64,000 nucleotides of DNA from Mastacembelus armatus (GCF_900324485.2 NC_046654.1:3454562-3518561), one strand, 5' to 3'. Numbered from the stretch's first letter, positions 20,148 through 31,499 are shown. Notes: generated from the sequence alone by a model not told the origin. Made by a program: numbers and translations.

Positions 20148-23100
20148 TTACATCATGACAAGGCCTCTTCTTGCCCCAAGCATACTCTCTTTCTTCTGTT
20201 TTCGGTCCTCCATGCGTTTTGCTCTCCTGTCCTCCCTACACATAGAAACATCCAGAAGAGACTCAGATTGTAGGGGTTTAACAAGTTATAGGAGTCACAT
20301 CATTCATTATCAGACAATTTATTATTCTGTTTGCCATACCTGGTTTGGACTTGATGTTGTTTATAATTTTTCTGGTGCGAGTTTGAGATCAGATTGTCCC
20401 CTGGTGTTGTGTTTTCTCTGGTCTCTCCAAATGGCTTCAGTTTACCTTAAAATAAATTCACAAAAATATCAGGGGTTCTTCTGATGCTGCAGTATATTTC
20501 AAGTAAATGGAGAAATTAAAAACTACTCCTACCCTTATGAGGTTTGTAGTTGAGGGGACGAGACAGACTCGCTTTCAGATTAAAGCTGGGCTTCTTTTGT
20601 GTTCCAGGGGTTGTTGAAGTACTCGTGTTGCCAGTGAAAATGAAAGTTTCTATGCAATGTAAAAAAAAAATATATATATACACATATTAAACCTGTCATG
20701 TCTCATGGACACACACAGAAGACACATGCAACGGATTTTATGTCAAGGTACTTGGAGATTTGGTGGCAGAGAGAGTTGAAGTCTTGACATTGTTGGGCTT
20801 CATAGTTTGAGTGGTCTCTTTTTGTGGGGTACTCGACATCACACAGGGTGACATGCGTGCTGGCGTCTTCACCAATGACCTTTTATGCTCATTGTCTTGA
20901 GTGGCTTCCGAGAACCTGCACACAAACACATTTGTTATAGTCTCACGTTACATGTTACTGTATTTTCCGGACTAGAGGTCGCACTTTCTTTTTTTTTTTT
21001 TAAAAACTCCTCTGGCTTGTCCTGTGACTTATGTGTATATTTACAGTAATTTTGTTGAGTAGTCACTAGTGTTAGATGGCACTGTTGACTCAACTGAAGA
21101 TAATACTGTACCACCGAAAAAATAAAAAGACTTATGTTCACCCTAAACTCTAACTCCTAGTGTAACACAAGTGAAAATGCTGCCCAAAAGAAAGTCAGCA
21201 TTCAGACAAACCAAGAGAGGAGAAGGAGACGCCGTTTCACCTCCCCCCACCCCAACAATGGTATAGTTGTCTGATGACAAAGTGTAACAGTATTTGTCTG
21301 AAGTGATCTCTTCTACTAGCAAAGGCTTATAAGGATGAGCAACTAACCGGACAGTGATCCTGCGAGTGGACAAGACAGATGGTTTGAATGACGCATCTTT
21401 CTTTGCAGGAACTTTACTGGCCGAGAGCAAAGTGTGTCTGCGCTTCTCTTCAGCCACTTTCTTAGTCACTGCAACAGGGCTGAACATGGAAGCACGGCTC
21501 TGATTTGCCTTCTGTAGAACAGATGCATACAAGTCATCACAATTTATTACACTATAGAAGTGATTAACATTTTACAATTATAGTTTCTGTTCAATTACAG
21601 TACGGAAATTCAACAGTTAACAATACTCACCACTTGGGTTTTGCCATCAGCTTGCTGCAGTTTAGTTTTATCAGAATGTTTCTACAAAAAATAAAAATAA
21701 AGGAAAATCAAGAAAAAACACAAATTGGGTACACTTGCAGATGACATCTCTAAATGTCAAAATATAGTCAGCTAGGGCTGTTTAGAAAGCAGTACCTTCA
21801 GTTCTTGAACTGAACTTCTGTATGTCTCTATCTTCTTGTTCTTCCTCTGGACATATGAGTCAATGGACTCCATCTTGTTAAAATGTGCCTCATGGAGTTT
21901 TTTGAAGTCTGCACAACAGATAAGTCACAATAATCACAAATTTTGCCCTTACTGTACTGTGGTCTCTGAATTTAAGTTGAAAATGAGGTAGGAAAAGAGA
22001 GAACTTACTTGGAGTGACAGGCTTCAATGCCACCTTCCTGTTCTGCTGGAGCGGCTGGTAACGAGGGATTTTACCACCTTTGACCACTTTTGGTGCATTT
22101 TCTGGATAAAAACATTAAAAATGTGTGTAAAAATAATAAGAATGTAAGATGATAACCTAATGCTACAATTAAGAGTCCCTAAAGAAGCATCATGATTCAC
22201 CAAACCATGTTGCTGACCTGTATCACCATGCACAGGTGCTTCACCTTCAGTGCCAAGTTGCTGCTCGTCACCTGTGGCCTGGGTGGACACAGGAGGCTCA
22301 GCTTTGTCAGAATCCTTGGCAGAGGACACTTTCCTCTTCTTAGCATGTCTGGTACCAGAAGCTGCACCAGGGTTAGCTACTTCAGTTTCACCCTTAAAGC
22401 AACAACAGTTAATTCATTTTCACATTCTCATGGATGCAATTAACTGATACTACAACAAAGTAACTGCGTGTGTAAGTATTGTACCAATGCTGTATATGTA
22501 CCAATGACACACCTGTTAGAATGTAACCTGGGTTTAATATTCAAAAGCTGCAGTTGTAGTTCTGCAGAGGATTTGTGTTGCATATGTATTTATGTGTTAT
22601 ACCTTTGCAGCACTTGGAAGTAACTTGGCATCGCAGTCAGTCACTGCTGCCTCATCAGTGATCTTTCTCTTTGTACCGTTTCCTCTGCCCCGACGTGTGT
22701 TCACAAACAAAGCGGCGCTGGAAACTTCGGTCTTGCCAGTCACATCGTTATTTTCCTGAGCAGCTTCTTTCCCAGCATTTTCATCCTCTTTGACAACCTT
22801 TGCACTGTTTTCTTCCTCCTGGAAACCAACCAGATATTCATTGCAAAAAGCTCATTGTTTAATTAACTAATTAACGTTAAGTCTGCTCTTGCAGCGAAAT
22901 AGCATTAGCGTTAGCTGGTTATTGGAAGTTAACGCTACCTGCTCCTGCTCCTCAGTTCTCATGTTTTCCTGCTGATAATGCTGACTGATCGCTTTCAGGA
23001 GCTTTTCGGCCTGTGAACAAAGCATATTAACCAAAGTTTTTAGCTTAACCCATTTAGCTAACTACACAGAAAAGCAAAGGTTAGCATAGTAACCGTTAGC

Positions 23101-23241
23101 GGGACGGGCCTCAACAAACTATCATTCACAAAACCTGCAAGTTCATAGAAAAGGAGCAGCTGTTACCTTCATGTTCGCTTTGAGGCCAAGCTCCTTGGCG
23201 ATGCTTTGCAGCTCTGCGTATTTCATGGAGTTTAAATCCAT
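20148..23241 (-). CDS. nusap1: Nucleolar and spindle-associated protein 1, complete
   Basis: NUSAP1 binds and bundles microtubules near chromosomes in mitosis and is nuclear/nucleolar in interphase. Twelve coding exons: 23241-23167, 23010-22939, 22818-22603, 22392-22218, 22101-22009, 21908-21796, 21681-21631, 21511-21348, 20915-20752, 20649-20533, 20445-20340, 20235-20148. All are GT-AG and in frame, giving 477 aa (human 441). Residues 1-40 form the SAP-like DNA-binding segment ([20 protein letters not shown]...). The middle is polar and basic. A conserved block reads [20 protein letters not shown], and the microtubule-binding part includes [20 protein letters not shown]. The end is the Lys/Arg/Glu helix [17 protein letters not shown] before TAA. 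The divergent neighbour oip5 also acts in mitosis. Confidence 0.95.
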
Positions 23242-23324
23242 GCTGGGCGAAGCTTTAGTCCGTTTTTTGAACGAAATCACAACACACGCGCTTCCAGGCT
23301 CGTGCACCAGGAGTTGCGACGGCG

Positions 23325-23430
23325 CCCAACGGTTAAAAGTTTCAAAACACAGCAGAGGGAGCCGTTTCATTGGCTCCTGGCTGTTACCGGAAGTTCTTTG
23401 CAGCCAATCAGAGCTAAGATTGGTTTTCAC
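23325..23430 (-). promoter_or_regulatory. nusap1 promoter with CHR and three CCAAT boxes
   Basis: Upstream of the nusap1 ATG (23241), TTCAAA at 23341-23346 reads TTTGAA on the transcribed strand, a CHR element. It is followed upstream by CCAAT boxes at 23369-23373 (minus strand), 23404-23408 (plus) and 23419-23423 (minus), spaced 35 and 15 bases apart. CAACGGTT near 23327-23334 resembles a MYB site. Multiple spaced NF-Y boxes plus a CHR are the known arrangement of DREAM/MMB-controlled G2/M genes, to which human NUSAP1 belongs. Confidence 0.6.
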
Positions 23431-23449
23431 CGCTCTGCCCACGTCAGTT

Positions 23450-24720
23450 GACGTTTTCGATTGAAAGTGGACGAATAAATAGTTTTAGCAATAATTTTAA
23501 AGTTAGCGTTAGGGTTATTGATCATATTTGCATGGAAATTAAGCGGTCAAATAGAAAACGTAATTTTACTCTTTATATTCATCCTTATTAACAAAGATCC
23601 ATACAATTTTCAAAGCCTACAACATAATAGTATCTACTATTTGAATATAGGTACATTTTTATTTCTTTTTATAACTTATTCCTCCTATATTTTCCTTTAT
23701 TCATTTTTAATGTGTAGCCATACATATTTTCATGTAAATATAGCTGCTTTATATAGGCTATTAATTGTTTCCTTTTATTGTGTTATCTGCATCATATAAA
23801 TGTTGATTATTAAACAAATCAATAAAAATGGTAAAAAGAAATTTGTCATGTTATTTAGTATTTACTTGTTTTATTGTATTATGTACAACAATATATGTAC
23901 AACAAATGTTATTTCGCAATTTAAGGCCATGTCTGACTTTATGGCAAATGATGGCAGTTTTACCGAGAGTAAAGTACAATCCACTGGGGTAAAACTGTAG
24001 GAGGAGAGGTGTAACACAAGTCTCATTTTTTGGTAGATTTAGTGGCAAAAGATTTGGGAATAGTTGCCAAGGACATCTGGCCTATAGTGATAGGCCCAAA
24101 GTACCAATAAGGGTGCTAGAAATTGGGATTATACGACACCAAAAGAAGAAACTAAGGAATAGATGTGTGAGTAATATTGCTCCACATGATGAAAGTACCA
24201 GGAGCATATGAACATTTTCACAGATGGTTTTAAGGACCCTGCAACAGATGCCAGAGAAGCGGCTACTGATCTGAACACTGAGGTTTACAATAAAACATTT
24301 GGTTTCTTGAATGGTTATTGAATTAAACTGTTCTGATGGCAACAAATCCCAACATTGCTCTGTCAGCAATTCAAAGTATTGGATCTGGTACATCACAGAG
24401 CCCACATAACATCTTGTTGACAATAAATAGAGCTGAAATGAGAGGAAGTACACTCACAAAGCTGAGTCAAAGCTGTGTCAAAAACTAGAAACAACAGTGA
24501 AGCATTTATACTTGTTGAATAAAGAGAATAAAGTGGCCACTATAATTTATCAGTAGATGCTAGTAACCTCAACTAAAATGAGAATCAGACTCACCAACTT
24601 TAATAGCACATGCAGGATTATAAGAAAGAGTAGAACAACAGAGGAAGAGCTTTGAAAGAAGTTAAAAGTATTTTGGAAATTAGAGGGAAAGGGAGAGGAT
24701 TAAAATGGATCTCAGAATTG
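23450..24720. other. AT-rich spacer between nusap1 and oip5
   Basis: No coding exon was found. 23520-23920 is very AT-rich. 24000-24500 contains sequence that looks like old degenerate coding material of an interspersed element, but I could not assign it to a family. Confidence 0.4.
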
Positions 24721-24737
24721 TGTAATTAAGGATTTAA

Positions 24738-24870
24738 CCATAAGGTGGCAGCGACGCAACAAAAAGACAATGTAAACACCAAAGAAGAAGAAAAAGTCTA
24801 ACCCAGAGTTCAAATTCGGTAGCGGGATAGTTAACGTCAGCTCGGCTCCTTTGAAAAACCAGGAAAAACG
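24738..24870 (+). promoter_or_regulatory. oip5 promoter with CTCF-like site and CHR
   Basis: CCATAAGGTGGCAGC at 24738-24752 matches 13 of 15 positions of the CTCF core consensus as remembered. TTTGAA at 24850-24855, about 15 bases before the oip5 ATG (24871), fits a CHR element, expected for a cell-cycle gene. No TATA box is evident. Confidence 0.4.
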
Positions 24871-26601
24871 ATGGAATATGACGAGAGCATGTTAGTCCAG
24901 CGCATCGGCGAAATGAAGCTGTTTCCAGAGACAGAATCCAGTCACATGACTCTCCACTGTGCGCACTGCAACACTGTCCTGGGAGACTCCTACGGCATCT
25001 GTGGGGACTTTAGCATTAAACATATGGACTCCATCATGTGTCTAAGTAAGTTCACTGCAGCCCTCATCCGTTATTGTTGACTATTACAGGAAAACTGTGG
25101 GTGTTTTGAATATTAAGAGGTTCGCTGACGTCGGTAAATGCACCTGGGTTTGAGTTCGGGGGCAAAACACATTAAATCTAACACAGTTTTTAGAAATGAA
25201 AACTGAGAAATGTTGCGTTCACAGAACAAATTTATGGTAAATACTGTAGCATGTACTGAACTCAAAAGGCCACCTGTTAACATTGTCTGGACCTTTCCAC
25301 CACAGCTCATGGTCCTCCCAGTGATGGAGTTTGCTTAGTTGTCATGGAGATCATTCACATTACTGGTTTTAGAAAACTGCGTCGTCTCCATGACAACTGG
25401 GCACACTGCATCCACTGAGGAAGACCACAAGATGCAGTAAACAGTCCAAAAAGCTAATTAGTGGACTTTGGATTAGGTTTGCCTTTGTTATGCCTTTTAA
25501 AAAATTAGTGGTAGTCAACAATACATTAGTCCCAGATGTATTTGATATGGAGATGTGTTGATATTTGTGCCCATCTTCCTTCAGAAGTGACCGATGATGT
25601 GGTCATCAGCGACCCAATGGAGTCAGGACATAAGGGGGACCTGGCTAATTGGTGAGTGAATGCAGTAAATGAGTTTGACAACTTCACAGGACCTTTTCAT
25701 GAGAAAGGCACATAGGCTGTGATTCAATGGATCAGCTGGTAGATGTGTATGCAGAAGTTACCCACAGGTTATGGATTTTCATTATGAAGGTTTGAGTCAG
25801 TTTTTTGTTTGTCGTCGTTGCTCTTGTTTTCTTTCAGCATCTGCAGTGCTCTAAAATGTCGTGTCTGCTGCTGTGATGTGGGCAAAGTTATTCACTCAGC
25901 TCCGTCACACTTGGCCACAATTCGCTCCCTCTTCCTTCTCTACAAAGCAAAGATCAGCTGGTAAGTCCTGCTGGAGGCTCACATAAGCCACTGCTTTATC
26001 AATGGAGTCCATTGCATGAACTGATTTTCCTAAAGCTCAGGTTAGAGAAGAGAAACAGCCAGTTTCATGTTTTTGACTGTCTGAGCCAATTTCCTGTTTT
26101 TCATTCTGTGGAAATGGTTACCATGTAATGATTATAAGCCGCATTACCTCATCCTTCCAAACACCCTGTTATTTTTCTATGCAGTTACATCCTCGACAGC
26201 AGCTCGATGGTGAGAGCATCTAAACTCACATTTCATATGAAGCCCCTCCGAGAACACATTAATGAGGTGAGGTGCTGGAGTCTAATGAGTTATACAACTA
26301 CAGCGCTTCATTTCATTCTGATACTCAAATACTAATGTTCCACTTGATCTGGCCACTTTTATATGGCTAATTAAATAAAAGGTGATTCAGTTAAAACTAG
26401 TTGGCACCAGAGTAACAGGTAACAGCAGACAAAGCACAACTATAAAGAAGATCCAGACAGTTGTGATAAATGCTGCTTATAACAGAATCTGTTGCATCCT
26501 TTTCTCCCCTGCAGGTGAGACAGCAGGTTGAAGCACAGCTTAATCAGATGTCACACGCTAATAGCCGACTGACCAGTGTAACCAGTGACCTGAACAAGTA
26601 G
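24871..26601 (+). CDS. oip5: Mis18-beta / OIP5 centromere licensing protein, complete
   Basis: OIP5 (MIS18B) forms the Mis18 complex with MIS18A and M18BP1, which marks centromeres in late mitosis/G1 so that HJURP can deposit CENP-A. Five coding exons: 24871-25045, 25585-25651, 25838-25960, 26185-26266, 26515-26601, all GT-AG and in frame, giving 177 aa. The Yippee-like Mis18 domain has both zinc-binding pairs: CAHC at residues 30-33 and CRVC at 88-91, with the motif NTVLGDSYGICG between them. The last ~30 residues (VRQQVEAQLNQM...) form the predicted C-terminal helix used for oligomerisation. Human OIP5 is longer (229 aa), and the difference is mainly at the N-terminus. It converges on the cyrano noncoding gene, as in human. 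Confidence 0.94.
25308..25430. repeat. Imperfect hairpin / MITE-like inverted repeat in oip5 intron 1
   Basis: Arms at about 25311-25350 and 25385-25426 are imperfect inverted copies of each other; the inner TTGTCATGGAGA / TCTCCATGACAA is perfect over 12 bases. The loop is about 34 bases. It may be a small non-autonomous DNA element; no family is assigned. Confidence 0.6.
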
Positions 26602-26995
26602 TGTGCACAAGCAGTTTTGACTGTACCTAGTCCTGGGACTGGAGTAATGTGTTTTCATTCTATTGCCTTGTGTAGGTTAGTTTGTGTTGTGTTGTTTTGG
26701 TTGGATTTGGTGTTTTTGTTACATGTTTTTTGGTGATGCAGGCACTGATGTTGCTGTATATGTCCCTGCAGCTGCAAACAAATCTATTTGTTTTGCACAG
26801 TTATTGATGATTCATTGTTATTTGGTTTTCTAACACATATTTAAATTGAAGTAAATGCTGGTCCCAGATACTATTTGTCCAATTCAAGGTCGCCTGCTAA
26901 GGGGTCACCAATTAGTCTAACCCCAAACTGCCAACACTGTCGTTGGACTGTGGGAGATCTTGTTTACGAGGTATCTGCTGCTACTCCTTTTTGTC

Positions 26996-27001
26996 AATAA
27001 A
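26996..27001 (+). terminator. oip5 polyadenylation signal
   Basis: A canonical AATAAA occurs about 395 bases past the oip5 stop codon. It lies roughly 145 bases before the candidate signal of the oppositely transcribed cyrano RNA. Confidence 0.7.
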
Positions 27002-27144
27002 GTTAAAAAAAAGAATAATAATAGTGAGGCTATCTCTTGTTTCAAAGATTAATGATGACATACAATATGTTGTTTTCTCTGTAACACCTGTCAAAATGTG
27101 AGTAAATATCAACATCCAGCCATTTAATTGGCACCATGCTGCAT

Positions 27145-27150
27145 TTTATT
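27145..27150 (-). terminator. cyrano polyadenylation signal (candidate)
   Basis: Plus-strand TTTATT reads AATAAA on the minus strand, just before the 3' end of the convergent oip5 transcript. It would end cyrano near 27120-27130. Confidence 0.45.
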
Positions 27151-28726
27151 GCTGAATTTCTGATACAGATTCTTTTTTTTTTTAGTTAATACAAAACCAG
27201 ACAAGAGGCTCACACATAATAAGCATGCCCATTTCCTCTCTCTGGAGTGCATAGTTTCAAACTTCATTAACAAAGTAATATCAATCTTCTTACTATATGC
27301 TGTTATTTATTTTTTTTAATCATGGGAACAAAGGTTGGTCAGTGTTTTTCTGCCATGTTCACAGTTGAGATAATAGAGAGTGAGAGCAGAAACACTAAAC
27401 TACTCTCTGTTATGTCTTTTTGGTGCTGTTCAGTCTGTAAAAACTACAACACTGCAGTATCAAACAACCGCCCCCGTTACCTCATCACAGCACATTTGAT
27501 ATGAACGTTTCAATGTCCTAATTACACTCGTTCACATTACAAAGTTGGATTATTGCATGCAATACATATCATTCATTATTCTGCTAAGTCATGCATAATT
27601 TTTAAACCCATATATTCACATTGCTAGATGTCTACTTGCTTTTAAATTGAGATTATAAATTCCCACAAAGAGCATTACAGGGTTTTTAGCACATGGTAAG
27701 ATAGGATGCTGATGAAGACGGTGCAAGTCAGTACACAGAGAAAAAGTGCTTTTTGATCAAGTGTCAAGTTCGTTCAGTAAGTCAATTGCAGCCACAGAGT
27801 TACTTAAATTTTATATTTCTAAACGAAGGGGTGGATTTTTTGGATGTAAAAATGCTACAAGAATTACCATGACTCCCCCCCAAAAAAAAAAAAAAAAAAA
27901 AAAAAGTGATAGGTACCTACCACTGGCATAAATGAGGGGGGTGGGGTGGTGGCATCTTTTCCATGTGACATTACAGAATTCTTTTAAGAATCACACCCTG
28001 GCACTTAACTCATGCATTATTGTAGGTTATTGCTTCTAAAACTCTAATCAAATACAATTCAATGGATTAAAATATAATGCTATGAATCCCCAAACTATGA
28101 GGTGGTATGTACAGTACAATGTTGTGACGAGATCTTATATCTAGGACTAAAACACTACGTTGGATCCTTAATAATTAGATCCAAATCTAGGATGAAATAA
28201 GTACTCATAATATAACATTTATCTAAAGTTTCCTGCCATTATCATGAGACTTTATTTTCTTGGGAGCGTTTTGGCTTTCACTCAATAACTATCTAATTCT
28301 TCTGATGCTTGAGAGTGCATGATTCATTTTACGACAAATACATAAACATCTTTCCTGATAATCCTATGAAGATACAGCATTTATATCAGAAAGCACTAAT
28401 TTATATTGAACATATAGGCCTATGTAAAAAGAACTGAATACTTGCTAACTGAATACCCTGCCATTTCATTACACAACCTAGACATGGAATATAAAGATCT
28501 TACTTTAGTCTAAGATTTTAGGGCAAAGCTGTGTCTAAATTTTGGGTGTTTAAATTTTAATTCTAGTGAAGTGGGTTCTGAAGTTTTGAGCTCCAACTTT
28601 GTCTAGAAATCGATTTCACTATTCTTCATGAAGCAAGCATCACTACTGGTCATGCATGGCTACTATAATGTTGGCACCACAGTCCCGCTAAATAAGCTAA
28701 TGCAAATGAGTCTATACATATCTTAA

Positions 28727-28751
28727 TGGAAGACATTGGTGATTTTGTTGC
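28727..28751 (-). promoter_or_regulatory. miR-7 target site of cyrano
   Basis: The minus strand reads CAACAAAATCAC, then CAAT, then GTCTTCCA. miR-7 begins UGGAAGAC and ends GUGAUUUUGUUG(U). The seed (GTCTTCC, plus the A opposite position 1) and the whole 3' half pair without mismatch, leaving only a small central internal loop. This matches the known cyrano site architecture, where extensive 3' pairing drives target-directed miRNA decay. The flanks (TTAAGATATGTATAGAC and beyond) are AT-rich. Confidence 0.92.
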
Positions 28752-28851
28752 TTTCAAACAACTTGTCACTTGTTTATACAATATACAGTTTGGTCAACAA
28801 CATGACAGTAAGGATCAAATATTGCACAAATCCCGGTAAATGTGATTTTGT

Positions 28852-28876
28852 ATGTGTGTGTGTGTGTGTGTGTGTC
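28852..28876 (+). repeat. (TG)n microsatellite in cyrano
   Basis: A pure run of TG dinucleotides about 100 bases from the miR-7 site, within the presumed long last exon of cyrano. Confidence 0.85.
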
Positions 28877-30899
28877 TTATCACATAGTAATTAACAAAGA
28901 AAACTGAAAAAAAATAAAATTAACTAGGGTTTCCTTGAGGAAAAGATTGCTACAAGGTGAATTAAAGCTGCTATTTGAGCACTGGTATAACTGAACCTAC
29001 ACTAAAAAGGTAGTTTGAGACAAAACATGATGCTTCAACAACTTTGCTGGGCAAACCAGATTGAATTGATATTTTGATTTTTTTGTCATGTAGTTCACGG
29101 CACAAAAGCAGCCAAAGGTCCATTCTGTCTCTACCTGCCACTGTAAAAACTGTAAGTCTCTGAGATGGTTACAAAACAGAGAGCACGTTAAACCATAAAA
29201 AAGGACAAAATGAGAATATAATTGGGGGGAAAGACAAAGAGGAAAACTAGACCAGACTTGTAATGAGACAAACTTCAAATATTACAGACTGCTGATTTGA
29301 GGGATCTCAAGGATGAAGTCACAGGGGCAATGTTGCCAATTTTGCCTCTACCTGCAATTTATGAATAAACCTGCACACTGGACAAAAAAAGCACTAAAAC
29401 CTGAAAATTAAGTGTGCAGAAAAAAAATCTGATCTTGTGACATTCCTTTAGAACAGATGCATAGGAGAGTCAGTGTTCTTCACAAAATGGAAGTAAATGG
29501 CAGCATGCATCATGTGCTTGTGGGCTGCTCGGTCTTCTGTTCCCTGTCAGCAGCCTCACTTGTTCAAACTAAGCTAAAACCAAATTCTTCCAGGAACTAC
29601 ATAGAGAACTGCTGTGGTGCTTGACAACCATTCAGCTACATGTACTGATCGCACTGCCTTTCACACTGTTGGACTTGCTGTGGTAATGAGGTAGTGCAAA
29701 AAACAAAAACAAATTAAAACCATGCATTTAGTTTAATCACAGGCCTTGATCTTTGCTACAGTATTTTGTGTCTGTACTTTCTCAGCAAACAGGAGCAGTT
29801 AACTTGTTCATTATCAAACTACTTTTTGTTTTGTTTTTTTTTTTTACAGTGAGAAGGTGATTTTTTTTGGATTTTTTTTTCTTATTCAGGAAAACCTGGT
29901 CACTACGTTGACATGCAGCCTGATGAGAGTCTAACCCAAATTTAACCAACTTTCAGACAAATGTTCTGCATGTTGTGCATAACCTCCAGGCCTTTTCAGG
30001 CAGTGATAGACTACATGTAGACATAGTGTGGAAGTCACAATAGCCTAAAATCTCCTCACTGATGATTATGCTGGAGAAATAAGGCAGGGTGAGATGGGAT
30101 AGCTGTGAAGGAGAGGGGGGCCAATGTTCTAGCAACAACAGGAAAGGAGAGCACCCGTGTCCCAGAAACACAGAAGACGTCATCTTCACGACAACTCTCT
30201 GTCTTTACCTCCACAGGTCTGGGAGGTGCTGGAAGCGAGCTGTGGATGGTGCAGGGGCTGGTGTGAGGGGAGAGCTTCCTCCTATCTGGGCTCCATCTTG
30301 TTTCTCAACTGCAGTAACTGGAAATCCCATCCTAGAAAAAAAATGCATCCACGTTATTTCCATATTATTTAGTTTTAACTTACCTGTCTCTTCTCAGCAA
30401 CTGACAGCGTAGACTACAGCAAAGTGATGATGCTGATTAACATTAATCCTTTGGTCTATAAACTACCAGAAAATACTGAAAAACACTATATGTGTCACAG
30501 TTTCCTAAAGCCCAGGGTGACAACAGTCCAAAAGGCAAAGATATCACATTTCCAGTGGAGAAACGGAACTGCGGATGGTAATCAGTTAATTGGTTAGGAG
30601 CATTTTTATTGGCTAAGCGCCTCTCACATGTTAATTGATTAATTGACTAACGTTAAGCCTTTCACCTTAAATGCAAACAGATCCTGGACCCTGGTGCGCA
30701 GAAAGCTGAGCCATGACCTTGGTGTGAGCTGGTTGAAACGATGTTTCCTCTGTGGGTTGAGCTGAGCACGATGGTAAACAAAAGCCAGGAGCTTTGGGTC
30801 TCGCAGACTGGACGTGTGTGGATTCTGTTCGGTAAAACGGGCCCACTCCAGCTCAGATCGCATTTACAGGAGAATAAACCGAAAAACTCCGCTCCCCGT

Positions 30900-31060
30900 T
30901 ACCTTCCCACCGTGCACACCGGAGAGGAGAGGACGAGGAGACCCTCTTCTGTCCTCTCCTCCGCGCACCCTGCACTCTACGCCATTTTCGCTCCGCTACT
31001 ACCGGTCAACGGAAACGTGCGATGATTGGGCCAGTGACCCGTCAATCAATGTTAAACCCC
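30900..31060 (-). promoter_or_regulatory. cyrano promoter and first exon
   Basis: This GC-rich stretch contains GCCATTTT at 30981-30988, which reads AAAATGGC on the minus strand: a YY1 site in the orientation usual just downstream of a housekeeping start. The donor AAG|GTAACG follows at 30903/30902. The ATG in the YY1 motif is followed at once by a stop (GCG TAG), so it does not open a frame. CCGGAAGT (ETS-like) lies at about 31063-31070. Confidence 0.6.
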
Positions 31061-31070
31061 GCCCCGGAAG

Positions 31071-31475
31071 TAAATTCATTTTCTCCTGACTACATTTTAA
31101 TGAGCTGTGTTGTCATTGCTCCTATTTAATGTTAGAATACACATAATGATGGAAAAATCCTGCTAAGTAAAGACACGTAACAACACTAAACCCTGCCGAG
31201 GCTTGTATTCGTGAAAACAGGCTCCTTAAGAGGAAATTATTGAAGCTATAATCAGTTAGCATGTAGCTATAGCTACATAAACCTCTTCATTAAAAATCAG
31301 AACCACTAATAATGGAAATATCGCACTAAGTCCCTTTTTATGCACAATAAAAATCAATGATTTCAGTCTAACCCTCTGAAATGGACATAAAAGTTTACAC
31401 AAACTACTGATTGGAATAAACAGAGATAGAAAAGCTCATCAGGCCAATTACTTATCAATAAACTTAGCAACATAA
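31071..31475. other. Spacer between cyrano promoter and chp1 3' end
   Basis: AT-rich sequence without coding exons or recognised repeats. It separates the two same-strand transcription units. Confidence 0.4.
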
Positions 31476-31493
31476 AGCAAGTATGGCACATAT

Positions 31494-31499
31494 TTTATT
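31494..31499 (-). terminator. chp1 polyadenylation signal (candidate)
   Basis: Plus-strand TTTATT reads AATAAA on the minus strand. It would give chp1 a 3' UTR of about 1.25 kb (31475-32725), fitting the long 3' UTRs of this gene. Confidence 0.5.

Larger units (their letters stand above)
27115..30992 (-). ncRNA. oip5-as1: cyrano (oip5-as1) long noncoding RNA locus
   Basis: cyrano is a deeply conserved vertebrate lncRNA whose miR-7 site triggers destruction of miR-7 (known from mammals; the locus was first studied in zebrafish as linc-oip5). The call rests on position and one signature. The region lies between oip5 (convergent) and chp1 (same strand), exactly the human order CHP1, OIP5-AS1, OIP5. 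The minus strand carries a near-complete miR-7 complement at 28727-28751. A promoter-like GC-rich block with a YY1 motif sits at 30900-31050, a candidate first-exon donor AAG|GTAACG at 30903/30902, and a candidate AATAAA at 27145-27150. No long coding frame is present, but small frames occur in the 5' part (30639-30863 and 30209-30331). Exon borders are inferred; ends are approximate. Confidence 0.87.

Noticed and set aside
22192-22447. Plus-strand frames of 65-83 codons over a nusap1 exon
   Set aside because: Antisense shadows of the nusap1 exon 22218-22392.
24000-24500. Possible degenerate coding trace of an interspersed element upstream of oip5
   Set aside because: Resemblance is too weak to name a family; recorded only as unassigned old sequence.
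30741-31089. Plus-strand frames of 91-94 codons over the cyrano promoter
   Set aside because: GC-rich promoter sequence with few stops by chance; promoter motifs point to minus-strand transcription.
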